The notes under the pieces were generated by a model, which searched no databases, was not told where the DNA came from, and saw only the letters and a list, made by a program, of their open reading frames with translations. Source: Oppiella nova (lineage: Eukaryota > Arthropoda > Arachnida > Sarcoptiformes > Oppiidae). From it: a stretch of DNA of 46,307 nt. A program made the position numbers and the translations under genes. The stretch spans positions 1 to 46,307 of the forward strand of contig CAJPVJ010000063.1 of the NCBI GenBank assembly GCA_905397405.1. The letters run 5' to 3'. Positions within the stretch are counted from its first letter, which is position 1, and every line of letters begins with the position of its first letter. Shown in pieces: positions 1-11,282 of this stretch.

Positions 1-1398
1 TCTGATCCGTCAGTGGCTTCAGCTTCTTCTCGAGCGACTTCTTCGCCTCCGCCCTCAGCTTCGCGTCCTTCTTGACGCGCGAGAACCGGATGGCGGCCTT
101 CGCCTTCCTCTTGAGCTCCAGCGTCTCAATCACCGACTGGTACTTCCAGCCCACCTCATGGGACAGGCGGCCCACCGAACAGTACTATAATAATCACCAC
201 AAAGACATACAATTAAACACCACTTGATCCCAAACCCAAAAAAATCCATTTCCCACTCATTATAGCCATACCTTTCGGCGCGGATTGAGTCGTACGATAC
301 GCAGCGCTGAGGGCACCACCAGTCGCTTCTTGCGGTCATAGGGCGGGGGTATACCCTCCACCACCCGGAGGTTATCCAGCGCTTTGTCACCGCGTTTGGT
401 CTTGTGGGGCAACATCCCGCGTACGGTGCGCCAGAATATCTTACTCGGCGCCCGGTAATGGTAGGGCCCCCTCGAGGGGTTCACATTACACTTCTTACGC
501 AAAAACGACAAATACTTCACTGGAAATGATAAGACAATTGTCATTAGATATGCCATGAATTGGATTATGTTTTGTATTGAATTGATAGTTAGGATGGCGT
601 TCGGGATCAGAGGTATAGTTAGAAAGTTTGATATCATTAAGACATTCAGTTAATGTAGGTTTAAGTAAACATCATTTCCTGGCCATCGAGTGATCAATGG
701 CTGACATATCCGGTCGCGCAGACATTGACCACCAGTTCGTGTCTTAAGCACTAGATGTCTATAAGTGGTCTAAAACTACGCTAATATTCATAGCTATCCA
801 TGGATTGCGGTTTTCAAGTGTCTGTACGTCTGGCGAGGATGTCAGCCATTGCTGGAAGTGATCGCGCGATCAATTGGTCTTACATTTGTTGCGGTAAAAA
901 CTGCCGGAGATGTTGATTCCCTCGCATCGGACGACAACCACTTTCTGACCTGAAATGTGATCACAAAACAAAACACAAGACATTAGACATCAAAAAATCA
1001 ATTCAAAGTACAGTATAAGACACTGAGAAAACAGCGGATCAGATGGTAGTGCATGAAGAGGTATATCATTGATTGTTATCAAATAGATTGTGGTTATAAT
1101 TATCATCATTTGGTGGCACCAAACGCGTGCAGCAATTGTCTGGACATCGATGACTACACACATAGCCATCAATGGCTCACAACAGCGGGACTCAACTCAA
1201 CGTAAACCTCACTAATAGTGACAATAATAGCGATTATTATCTCAAGAAGTGTCCGACAATTGCGCTCGCATTTGGTGATAATGTCCGGTAATCAGTGGTA
1301 AGGCATGTGTGTTAGCCATACATACCCTGGAGTAGAGTCTTGGCCACAGTGGACGCCAATCGGCCCAAGAGGTGTCCGCGTCCGTCGATTATCAACGG
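1..1398 (-). CDS. RpL13A: Ribosomal protein L13A (uL13), 3' end cut by window edge
   Basis: Large-subunit cytosolic ribosomal protein of the uL13 family. Exons read on the minus strand are 1398-1326, 949-884, 519-272 and 184-<1, and every junction keeps phase. The first visible exon gives the N-terminal strand and the [12 protein letters not shown] motif. The second gives [16 protein letters not shown]. The third gives the [20 protein letters not shown] core with [11 protein letters not shown] and [11 protein letters not shown]. The last gives [12 protein letters not shown] and a lysine-rich helix. Introns are about 376, 364 and 87 bp. The short first coding exon is not resolved. An ATG at 1468 is in a plausible place, but the donor behind it is weak. 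The C-terminal tail lies beyond base 1. The gene is divergent from RpS28, so the two ribosomal genes probably share the intervening promoter region. Family identity is certain; the start is not. Confidence 0.95.
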
Positions 1399-2499
<1,101 letters not shown>

Positions 2500-2589
2500 A
2501 GACCTGGATGGGATGTCGTTGAGATGGGATATGATATTACCATGGCTTGTATGGCAAGCGTGTCACTAATTGTATTGATTTAATGTTTC

Positions 2590-2595
2590 AATAAA
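2590..2595 (+). terminator. Poly(A) signal of RpS28
   Basis: AATAAA about 90 bases after the RpS28 stop codon, in an AT-rich 3' UTR. Confidence 0.7.
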
Positions 2596-2976
2596 ATGCG
2601 ATAACTTTTTGTCAATTGATATGAATTGTGTGTTTAATTGTGGTTATGATTAGAGACTTCATGAATATGTGGTGTTTTTTGTGCGCGAATTGTGTATCGA
2701 TTTCTAATCAAGAATATTCTTACCGTACATTTTGCCACTTATTTAGCGTACATTTACCCTAAAATAACTACCGGTAATAAAAGCAACTATTGACACCGGT
2801 ACTTGTGTTGTGAATGGCAAACAATACTGTACCTGATACACGTGATCCAGGTAAAGTGTCGAGGTAATTAATATATACAGTATAGTGTTTGTTAACAAAA
2901 AACAAAGTAAGATTACAGGGTAAACAGTTTATTTGTACAGTATGTAAGGCGATTCAAATGTATGTTTTATTTGGTG

Positions 2977-3121
2977 TTATGTTGCCATTGAATGGTTTAG
3001 TGGTTGAGCGGCACCGGGAAAGGCCGGAGGGTTGGCTGAGAGGTAGGCCTTGTAGGCGGCGATTGCTTCGCGCAGAGCCGTCACGTCTCTAATGGCGTAA
3101 TAATTGAGTGGATTAGCGGTC

Positions 3122-3160
<39 letters not shown>

Positions 3161-3562
3161 ACTGACGGTCCGCTGTAGGCGCTGAGTAGGCCGTCCCCCG
3201 GCTTCACAATTGTGTCCAACACGTGGGCCGTAAGTATGATAGCGTTATACATATCCGTCTCACTGGTGGGCGGCCTGGAGCCCTCCGAAATAGGTATTTG
3301 TCGGCCAGTCATGAACGCGCGCATACAGGCGCCCACACCCGCCAGGGCCTTAAACACGTGATGATCGGGTGTGGGAGTCCCGACAGTTAGGGACCAACTT
3401 ATGGGATACTACTTACTGGTAGTCGGTTTGCGTGAGACCCTCAATAAAATATAGGCAGGCCTTGAATAGGTCCATACCTTTCCGGTGTGTGGACAGGGAT
3501 GCTCTCAACACACTGTTCACTGCCGTGGGCTTTCCCTTAGGTGTCGCGCGACGGTCACTCAT
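2977..3562 (-). CDS. Small unidentified alpha-helical protein (model incomplete)
   Basis: Minus-strand gene not recognised. An ATG at 3562 opens an exon to 3417 coding a basic N-terminus, then a helix around KGMDLFKACLYFIEGL. It ends at a perfect donor GTAAGT. A second open stretch (about 3397 to 2977) contains VFKALAGVGACMRAFMTG, then TSETDMYNAIILTAHVLD and RDVTALREAIAAYKAYLSAN. These look like real, mostly helical protein. The frame-compatible acceptor (ATAAG at 3398) leaves an intron of only 19 bases, implausibly short, so the junction is unresolved. An (AG)n microsatellite at about 3124-3154 interrupts the second part. It may be the pyrimidine tract of another intron, whose acceptor ATTAG would sit just before RDVTALRE. 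A faint resemblance to the AF4/FMR2 C-terminal helical domain was noticed but not established. Confidence 0.55.
3124..3154. repeat. (AG)n microsatellite
   Basis: About 30 bases of pure AG repeat. Read on the minus strand it is CT-rich and could serve as an intron polypyrimidine tract of the unidentified gene around it. Confidence 0.9.
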
Positions 3563-4293
3563 TTCGCGGCAAAAAGTTTCCTAAACTTTGAATAAGTTTT
3601 TTAATTTTTTGAGCTTTTTTTGTGAGCCAATAGTCAAATGGCTTTCAAATGCAGTGTTTGACTCAATTAGCGAACGACGATTAAGTTCGGGCGTGTGAGT
3701 AATACGCCCGCCCGCCCACGTACAATACAACCGGCATATGTTCAAAAGTGGGAGGACCTAGAGTCTAGGTCCTAGACCCGATCAAACTTATCCCTGTGAA
3801 AGTTTATGGGCCCACATCGGAGTGAATTTAAGATAATCTTAAAATAAAGAGTTAAGCTGGTTTTATGAAATGTGATCAAATAAGTGGGCTAAGATGCAAT
3901 GTAAGGTCCAGCTCAGATTATGGTTCAATTTGTTTATGAATACCACCATAGCTTCTAACGTAACTTATAATTAATTAATTAATTTTAATGTTAAAAACTG
4001 CGAACTCGGATACGTCGGGCATGCCCTGGGCATGTGCCAGTACGCATTGTGGGCGTTGACGCGGGTCGTTCTCTAACTCCCAATACGTTTACATTTCATT
4101 TACGCGTTTATTCGCACGTTATTTATGAATGACTCGCAAACACATTGTTTACACCAAAATAGCGGTTCAATTGGTGGTGAAAATCCGGTGATAATCGACC
4201 GCAACAGTAGCATCAGTTGTGGCCAATCACCAACACCTCTCACACCCCACTGACAGTCCATTACCATCTGATCCACTGGTGATCTGACCAGTG
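3563..4293. other. Intergenic region with small palindromes
   Basis: No gene seen. It contains a compact palindrome near 3754-3778 (GGACCTA, spacer, TAGGTCC) and the upstream region of MRPS25. Confidence 0.6.
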
Positions 4294-5299
4294 ATGCCAT
4301 TCTTCTTCGGTCCGGCGCCCATTCGGCGGACACTGCCGTACCTCACGAGCGGTCAACTGGTGTTCAGACGGCGCGTGAAGATAATGGAAGTCAATTACAA
4401 CATGTATTGGAAGTATTGGCGCAAAGACGGCTCCCATAAGCCGCACCCGTATGACAGTCACGTGGGACTCAGGTCTGGAGGCTATGATAACAGTAATACA
4501 CGTGCCATAAGTTGATCCGCGCGTTCATATATCGCGTGTCCATCGATGGGATTAGTTGAGTGATAACACACACACCGCGCATCGTTGCATGTTGCGTGTC
4601 TAGTGTACCACCACTTGATGGGTCTTATCATAGCATTCATGTCAACACACATGTTGTGTGACATCAAAAACCCATTGACTCACTGATGGACACAAGAAAG
4701 TGGATCCGATCCACTGGTGATATCACACACACGCGTTGATACACTCACGTGTATGACTACCGCCACCACATTCCCTGATAACCCATAACTCTTACTCTAT
4801 GACCCGACACAACAGGGAGTTCTACTTCTGGAGCGTACCGCAGATCCAGTATATGAACCCCGAGGTCCAGATTCTTCGACATCTGGAGCGGTTCCCGAAC
4901 CCATTCATCAGGTGTTGGCTGGACGACGGCCGGGACGTGCTATTCGACTGCGACTCCAAGAGTCGGCACGAAATACTGGATCAACTGAACCGGACGTTAG
5001 GCAAAACCCCTGAGATCTTAGCCATGGAGAGGAGTATCGCTGCGGAGGAGAACCCGGCTATCTTTGGCTACAAGAGGCAGCGGTGGTGTATGTGCGCCAT
5101 CCCTGGCCAGTGTCCCTGTCCGGGAGTCGTGATGCTGCCCAAGAATATGCGCGGGAAGTACTATAACTTTCTGAAGGAGGACTTGGAGAAGGAGGAGAGG
5201 GAGATAGTGGAGGGCGGGGCTGAGCCGGAGTACGAGTGGAAGTGTATGCCGTTCCTGAAGATGCAGAGGAAGTACTGGAAGAAACCCGAGAAGACATGA
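4294..5299 (+). CDS. mRpS25: Mitochondrial ribosomal protein S25 (mS25)
   Basis: Component of the mitochondrial small ribosomal subunit, 220 residues in two exons (4294-4472 and 4816-5299). Exon 1 gives the family N-terminus, MPFFFGPAPIRRTLPYL followed by a VNYN motif. Exon 2 gives REFYFWSVPQIQYMNPEVQI, FIRCWLDDGRDVLFD, PAIFGYKRQRWCMC and PCPGVVMLPKNMRGKYY. The donor AG|GTCTGG and acceptor AACAG|G were chosen because they restore an HVGLREF junction like the fly and human proteins. The intron is 343 bp. The linker before the junction is about 14 residues longer than in the human protein. A charged C-terminal tail after the conserved core is also extended. AATAAA at 5455 is the likely poly(A) signal. 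The 3' flank is duplicated near 11.3 kb. Confidence 0.93.
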
Positions 5300-5374
5300 T
5301 ATGTGTGTCCGAAGATGTGGTCATAATGATAGTGAAGATAGTGTTAGAAATAGTTTTTTTCAATTGTTTTTTGT

Positions 5375-5601
5375 AATCACTTGTAGTCAGCGAACCAATG
5401 GTGAGGCAATTGCTTACATCTTAAGACAATGTATGTCTTAAGCGATGATCACTGAATAAATGGTGTAATGTTTGCAAACTATAAACTTGTATTTATTTAT
5501 ATTAAATGTCAATAGTATTGAAAGTATTGCATAAATCATACATTAAGACTCAAAACCGGATTAAAAACTCGTATTTTCATAGAAAACAGACTTTTTATCA
5601 G
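5375..5601 (+). repeat. Dispersed repeat, copy A (MRPS25 3' flank)
   Basis: About 225 bases covering the MRPS25 3' UTR, its AATAAA and downstream DNA. A diverged copy lies at 11283-11560. Both share a TTAAGACAATG-ATGTCTTAAG-type palindrome, the string GATCACTGAATAAATGG, and an end that looks like a 3' splice site (TTTTATCAG here, TTTTACAG in copy B). Confidence 0.75.
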
Positions 5602-5612
5602 TCCATCAGTTG

Positions 5613-5909
5613 ATGACTGAGAATGCAGTCAAATATAAGCAAAAAGTTATTCATTTGTTATATAATTGTTTGAATCAATTGAATACCACAAACACTATAC
5701 AAATGATGTCCACAAAGACATCCGAAATTGACATCAAGTCAAAGGGAGCCGTGAAATGCAATTCACAACTAAAACCCAAACAATTCCCGCAACTTCTCAA
5801 AGATATCGATAAATTTAATAAACGGTTGCCTCCGGAGAGGACAGTGTCTGTAAGTGGTGTCAAAAGTGACCATCAATTGGATGTGATGTCCCATTATATG
5901 GACAAATAG
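5613..5909 (+). CDS. Small hypothetical ORF, 98 residues
   Basis: Not recognised. Open frame from ATG 5613 directly after an acceptor-like TTTTTATCAG. The second half reads like ordinary protein (KQFPQLLKDIDKFNKRLPPE) and the product is lysine-rich and soluble. It starts where the dispersed repeat ends. No upstream exon or close homologue is recognised, so it may be a terminal exon of an unseen gene or a chance frame. Confidence 0.3.
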   Translation: MTENAVKYKQKVIHLLYNCLNQLNTTNTIQMMSTKTSEIDIKSKGAVKCNSQLKPKQFPQLLKDIDKFNKRLPPERTVSVSGVKSDHQLDVMSHYMDK

Positions 5910-5922
5910 ATCCGCAAATTAT

Positions 5923-6119
5923 TCGTTAGTTTTTGGATAACTGAAAACAATATAAATGATCTGAAAAAAGGAAATAATTGTTGTTTTTTGGTAATAATTA
6001 GCTATAAATCTGCAGACAATTAATGTCTTCGACGTCTTAGCCTTCGGTGTCTTGTGTTTGGACTTATGTCTCGACTTCTTGTGGCGCCTCTTCAGCTCAT
6101 AGCCGCTGTCCAGCTCACC

Positions 6120-6174
<55 letters not shown>

Positions 6175-6188
6175 CTCTCCCAGAAAAT
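5923..6188 (-). CDS. Possible basic exon with Arg-Glu dipeptide repeat
   Basis: On the minus strand a frame open from 6188 to about 5923 reads (CT)n as a run of Arg-Glu dipeptides. It then reads DGELDSGYELKRRHKKSRHK, more lysine/arginine-rich sequence and KAKTSK. The basic part looks like a nuclear localisation or RNA-binding tail and is more protein-like than the AT-rich DNA around it. No ATG or partner exon was found. The microsatellite makes the frame easy to obtain by chance. Confidence 0.3.
6122..6179. repeat. (CT)n / (CTTT)n microsatellite
   Basis: About 58 bases of CT repeat passing into CTTT units. On the minus strand it is in frame with a basic ORF. Confidence 0.95.
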
Positions 6189-6570
6189 TTATTTAAGAAA
6201 GTGTTCAGAAATAAAACTAAACTTCAAAAACAATATGATTTAGCGTACATTGTAATCGCCAAAATGGTTATTCAATCGTTTGGATACAATTATTACTTAT
6301 TACTGACATCATTCATACAATCATAGCCAGTGATGGGATTTGTAGGACTTTTCAGCTAAAATTAGAGGTTTCTACACACAAAAAGATTTTACAATATATA
6401 CATGTATTCATACATTTAATCTATAAGTCAATAGGGGAATGCAATAATTCAAGCAAATAGATAAATATAATTAAATTTTACAATACCTGATTAAACTTTA
6501 CAAATAAATATTGTTTAATATGTTCAGGTTAAATTCACTCTTTTGTCAGTTAATATAAATTTAAGGGTTA

Positions 6571-6791
6571 TTGCTGAACTGGCCCCTATTTCGTGGCCCT
6601 TAGCCCATTGGCCCACTATTACAGGGAAGCCTATCTAACCTAACCTATCATACTTAACAGGCATTGCAGTGAAGCCAACCCAGTCTTGCAGTGAAACAAA
6701 CCAACTTCTAGTATAATTAAGTTAAGTTTTGTTAGGTTGGCTTTCCTGTAGTGGTGGGCCAAGGGCCACGAAATAAGGGCCAGTTCAGCAA
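6571..6791. repeat. Nested inverted repeat inside the hAT element
   Basis: Arms of about 65 bp (from TTGCTGAACTGG to the reverse near 6728-6791) include TTTCGTGGCCCTTAGCCCA-like and matching GGGCCACGAAAT sequence. The loop is about 85 bp. It is clearly a separate fold-back, perhaps an older insertion. Confidence 0.8.
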
Positions 6792-6799
6792 AACCAAAA

Positions 6800-7110
6800 T
6801 TTAAGTGTTCATTGGATTAACTTAATTGTGAACTGGATTAACTTACCTATTTATTGGATTAACTTAATTACGATCTGAATTAACTTAATTCTGGACTAAC
6901 CTAACTTAATTCTATTAATAAATTAAGTTAATCCAGTGCACAATTAAGTTAATCCAATGTCCAATTAAGTTAATTTAGGGCATAACTATGTTAATTTAGT
7001 GCATAATTAAATTAATCCAGTTCATAATTGAGTTAATTTAGTGCACAATTAAGTTAATCCAGTTCATAATTAAGTTAATCCAATGAATAATTAAGTTAAT
7101 CCATTGAACA
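6800..7110. repeat. Short tandem array around AATTAAGTTAATCCAGT
   Basis: About 15-20 degenerate units of 16-18 bases based on AATTAAGTTAATCCAGT. They run in inverted orientation in the first third (GGATTAACTTAATT) and direct orientation afterwards. All lie inside the hAT element. Confidence 0.8.
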
Positions 7111-7353
7111 TTTAAATTTATATTAACTGACAAAAGAGTGAATTTAACCTGAACATATTAAACAATATTTATTTGTAAAGTTTAATCAGGTATTGTAAAA
7201 TTTAATTATATTTATCTGCTTGAATTATTGCATTCCCCTATTGACTTATAGATTAAATGTATGAATACATGTATGTATTGTAAAATCTTTTTTTTGTGTG
7301 TAGAAAATTAATTTTAGCTGAAAAGGCCTACAAATCCCATCACTGATCATAGC

Positions 7354-7961
7354 ATAAATAATGCTTTACTAACAGCTATATATTTATGAGTTAAGTGTGA
7401 GATTGTTATTTCTATGATAACGACATTATTCAAAGCAATCTAATGCAACAAATCAAAAACAAATAATTTCAATAATTTGTCTAATAATGTCTAATTAATT
7501 ATGTCTAATAAATAGGCTTTAAATGATATCAAATTTGTTATAATTTTTGCACCTTTGTGATTTGAAGTCAGTCTACAATTTGAAGTTTGCTAAATTTATC
7601 GGGTAAATAAACTAAAATGTAATAGATTTTAATAGGATTTTAGTTTTCATTTTTCATTGCATACTTTTAAGTTTAGCGGAAATTAAAATTTATTTATTCA
7701 TAAATAATTGTATTTGAAATGCTAATTAAAAAGTGCTTTAAAGTAAAAAATGAAAGCTAATTCATAAATACATTCAAAATCTTGCACTAAATGAGTTAAC
7801 ATTTTACATTGATATACTGTAAAAAGGTATAAAGCATTAGAAAATAGTTTTATTCTCAAATATTAGATAAAGTGCTCGAAAAGTGTATGCAATCAATTTC
7901 CACAAAAACTTAAACAAATAATTTTTTAATCCTCGTCTTACTCCTCAAAAAGCGCTTAAAT
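7354..7961. other. AT-rich DNA, no gene seen
   Basis: Low-complexity AT-rich sequence with no convincing coding frame, RNA or element. Confidence 0.6.
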
Positions 7962-8176
7962 TTATTGATAAAACAGACACAATAGCACCAGTAGAAACAG
8001 AAACATTACAGACAATAAAAAATTACAAAAGATAAACTTGACTGATATAGATAGTCGCAAAATTGTGTTATAAATGCCACTGCTCGAGTTAATCAAATTC
8101 ATTGAGAGTACAATAGACTCAGAGTTCTTGTATCCACACGTCGTGATAGTTATTGGAGTGCCATTTGTCTCGCAAA
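7962..8176 (-). CDS. Possible last exon of a GPI-anchored or membrane protein
   Basis: On the minus strand the acceptor CTAATGACAG| is followed by 70 codons to TAA. The peptide has two cysteines, potential N-glycosylation sites (NGT, NSS) and a small-residue patch (NSSSG). It ends in a long hydrophobic tail, FCNFLLSVMFLFLLVLLCLF, with only YQ after it. This is the layout of a GPI-attachment signal or a C-terminal membrane anchor. Upstream exons were not found and the family is not recognised. Confidence 0.3.
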
Positions 8177-9513
8177 CTGTCATTAGTGGTCACAAAGGGC
8201 CTGAAGCCTTTCAACACCAGCAATAGCACCAGTATGTATACATTTTTGTAAAATTATTAGTTATTAGAAATTTCATATAATAGTCCACTTTTAAAATAGT
8301 ACTTTATTATAATATTATAATATTCTCTCTCTCTCTCTCTCTCTCTTTCACTCTCTTACATATGATTTAAAATTAAATAACTAATAGTTTGTCATTTTAA
8401 TCAAACATGATTAAGATCCGGCAAAATAATTATTAAATAGTGTTTAGATGGTATTTGTCTAAAATAAAATTTTGGAGCAAAGAATTAATATTAGCCAGCA
8501 TATTCATCAAGTATATAGTCATATAGGTTAATATAAATGTTTAATGCAAAAAAATAATTTTAGATATTAAAATATTACTCACTTTATAATTTAAAGTAAA
8601 TTGATTTTTATATATCATTGAGTATTTTATATGTATTAACTCATTATTAGTTAAACTAGATTTTTTGATAATTCATACAAATAAATAAATGTCAAAACGA
8701 GATTACATTTGTAATACACTTTTTTGGTGTATTACTAATTAATAAGTCTTTGATTGTTGATTACTATAATGATAAGAAAGTCTTTAAACGCAAAATAAAT
8801 AACTATTATGTTATTTATTTTGGTTAGACTTTCTTATCATCAAAATCACTATTTATTTTGTTCAATCACTTAACAAACTGTTGATAACTGTTGCGAGTAT
8901 GCATCCAATGCTTCAATGCATCAAAACTTTTTAGTATTATGAGAAATAAAACTCACCTCTCTCTCTCTCTCACGGACACACACACATACATACATACATC
9001 TAACTTCAACTCACACTCTAATAAGTAATAGTTTGAGAAATTAGATTAAAGTTTTGGATGCGAATTATGAGTCATAAAAGGGCTTGTGGATGCTGGTGCT
9101 ATATAATGCTGTTATAATTATATAGCATCCCATAAGCACTGAAGTCTATTATGATTACAAGCACTAATTGGGTGGGTTTGGGCAGCCCTCATCACTTGCA
9201 GTATATTACATACTAATTAATCGATGCAGTGATAACTCCAATATTTGTTACAATTTTCAATACTGTATATTGTGTTGAGTTTGTTTAGTTGTGGTCAGTT
9301 AGTAGGGGAAAAGCATAAGATTATGTTTGGATCACCAGAAAATGTATTATTAATACCAGCTGGACTAGTAATATATTAATAAAATATAAAAAGTCAATGC
9401 ACTAACATTAATGCAACACATCCATTCATTGTATCACACGGCATCCCAAACACACATACCGGTGCTCTGGCGTGAAATGACGCAATGCTTTTATTTAAGT
9501 TACTTTTGCATTT
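8177..9513. other. AT-rich intergenic DNA with hairpins
   Basis: No gene seen. It holds a (CT)n tract near 8324-8346, a short CT/CA/TACA simple-repeat patch near 8958-8999, and the hairpin at 8770-8839. Confidence 0.6.
8770..8839. repeat. 70-bp hairpin
   Basis: Arms beginning TGATAAGAAAGTCT and ending AGACTTTCTTATCA pair over about 30 bases, with a 6-base loop. Probably a tiny fold-back element. Confidence 0.75.
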
Positions 9514-9715
9514 GAATTACTTCAACGTATATAAAGGTCTTGCACAATCATTGGCATATAATAAAAGTACTGAAACAACAGCTATACATTGAAAATAATT
9601 ATACAGTAACAAAAACAATACAGTTATAGTTGTATGCAATGTGTAGCCGTTGTTTTAGTACTTTTTATTATATGCCAATGATTACGTAAGACCTTTATAT
9701 ACGTTGAAGTAATTC
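9514..9715. mobile_element. MITE-like hairpin element, about 202 bp
   Basis: Inverted arms of about 78 bp (starting GAATTACTTCAACG, ending CGTTGAAGTAATTC) with few mismatches surround a 45-bp loop. No coding capacity. A clear target-site duplication was not identified, so the superfamily is unknown. Confidence 0.8.
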
Positions 9716-10079
9716 ATTTATTGATATAAGGGTGGAGTGTTTGTCTTATACCGCAAACATGAATGAGTTGCCAAAGCGTTATCAATGCATAGTATAGTCA
9801 ATGATTAGAGATATGAATTACAGTTTCATTGCAAGCCATACACTAGTATATAATATACAGTATATGTTATTCATAACGATATTTAATGTGTATTTCATAA
9901 TTAAATATTAAATTTTACGTTTTATGATAAACAGTGCTAAAGAATCCTCTATTCAACCCAAATAATCAGTCAAAGGGGTACCGAGACATTGTCATCAGTG
10001 TATTATTTGTATGTAATTGTATTGAAATAAATTAATTATTTTACAATTTAATATTTCACAATTATTCACAATCCCGTAG

Positions 10080-10643
10080 TCCACTGCCTTGATACTATGC
10101 GCACATACCTCGGAGGAATGCCCAAAGCTGCCGATTCAAGTGCTCAACAGCGCGACCTTGGTCAACGGCCAAAGCCAGTCCATTCAGTCAAAGCTGACCA
10201 CTACCACCACCAGCCAAGTGATAACTACTCAGCCCACACGGCACTCAACCGCACAATGGGACACAATATCACCTACTAGTCCGCCGACCGCACCTAACTC
10301 TCAAAACAACGTAGTCAACAATATTGGGGCCCCGGGAGGCCTTCCCTGTGAAGGGCCACCACACACAAAGGTGGCCACACTTACCCCATCAGTGGGGAGC
10401 GAGTGGTCTACGCTATGGATTGCTGTTGTCGCGGGAATAGCGGTGGTGATGATCGTGGTCATTCTGTCTAAGAAGGGCTACACTGTCAACCTGGAGGCGT
10501 TCACCGACACCGGGACGGACAGGAGTCACCTGAAGGCGACCGTAGGACATACCGGAGCTCCCGCTCAGTCACCCGTTGTCAACAATAATATTATGCCTTT
10601 CGGAACGTTTAACAACTTCCAGGGCAACGGCAACAATGCCTAG
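10080..10643 (+). CDS. Mucin-like single-pass membrane protein, last exon
   Basis: An exon opening after CCCGTAG| and running to TAG codes 187 residues. It begins with a short Cys-containing stretch (CAHTSEECP), then a Thr/Ser/Pro-rich region likely to be O-glycosylated. A single membrane span of about 19 residues (TLWIAVVAGIAVVMIVVIL) follows, with SKK immediately after, so the tail is cytoplasmic (type I). The tail is about 58 residues, rich in Gly and Asn. The signal peptide and upstream ectodomain exons are not visible in the AT-rich DNA before it, so this is the 3' part of a gene. AATAAA at 11004 is a likely poly(A) signal. The family is not recognised. Confidence 0.65.
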   Translation, partial: STALILCAHTSEECPKLPIQVLNSATLVNGQSQSIQSKLTTTTTSQVITTQPTRHSTAQWDTISPTSPPTAPNSQNNVVNNIGAPGGLPCEGPPHTKVATLTPSVGSEWSTLWIAVVAGIAVVMIVVILSKKGYTVNLEAFTDTGTDRSHLKATVGHTGAPAQSPVVNNNIMPFGTFNNFQGNGNNA

Positions 10644-10971
10644 TCACCATGGACCAAGCTCAGTTTTTATATTATCAGGCGTCATTGGCAATGTCGCACC
10701 CGACCCCCCTTCCCCCCATTATTAGTCGCTAAGTAGTTTGCAAATGAGGCCTTATTTTTGTATTTTTATTAATTATTTCGCTTCTGTATTGCCGTATAAA
10801 ACAAAAACTATTTTCCACTACTATATGCTACATGATAGCTATTGATTCTAGTTAATTATTACCGCGATCCTTTACCCATTACCGCGATACACGACCTATT
10901 ACCATGATACTTGCCTTTATTACATTTTTAAAAATATTTGTTTAAATGTTTTAGAAATATATTAATTTTAT

Positions 10972-11147
10972 TTATTTTATAACTCTATTTGTATTGAAAT
11001 GCAAATAAAATTTGTATTTTTTGAGACAAACTTTTGTTTTACTGAACACTGATGTCGTGCTAATCCACGGGTGATCACAAAGTTCTTTGATTTTGATTCT
11101 GTCCTCAGCTTTCATTACAAACAACTTATGGATTAAGTCCGCCAACT
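10972..11147 (-). pseudogene. Orphan exon of a protein kinase (C-lobe end)
   Basis: After the acceptor TCCTAAG| on the minus strand, about 30 residues match the end of a Ser/Thr kinase catalytic domain. ELADLIHKLFVMKAEDRI carries the conserved subdomain XI arginine, and KELCDHPWIS carries the HPWI motif. About 28 AT-coded residues follow before a stop at 10972. No other kinase exon is present within 10 kb on this strand, so it is an orphan fragment or the last exon of a distant gene. It abuts the copied MRPS25 3' flank, which suggests one transposed block. Confidence 0.55.
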
Positions 11148-11282
11148 CTTAGGACGCCTTATAGTACCGACAAACTGGTCGTCCACTCTCACCACTCCTA
11201 TACCCTACTATCCATTCACTCATAGATTAGCTTTTATTTCATTCAAACCGCAGTTAAGTCAAGAAGTTTTGGGAGATTTCAT

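Larger units (their letters stand above)
6328..7345. mobile_element. Non-autonomous hAT transposon (MITE), 1,018 bp, with 8-bp TSD
   Basis: The ends are CAGTGATGGG and its exact inverse CCCATCACTG, matching the CAGNGNTGGG termini of hAT elements. The perfect 8-bp duplication ATCATAGC flanks both sides (6320-6327 and 7346-7353), the target size of hAT. The inverted repeats extend about 235 bp at high identity. The interior has no transposase. It contains a second, nested inverted repeat (6571-6791) and a short-period array (6800-7110). It must have been mobilised by an enzyme encoded elsewhere. Confidence 0.92.

Noticed and set aside
2977-3562. Assignment to the AF4/FMR2 (lilliputian) family
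   Set aside because: Only a vague helical resemblance, with no diagnostic motif, so the gene is left unidentified.
6328-7353. CRISPR-like or satellite array from the AATTAAGTTAATCC units
   Set aside because: Units are degenerate, change orientation and lie inside a eukaryotic hAT element. No spacers are present.
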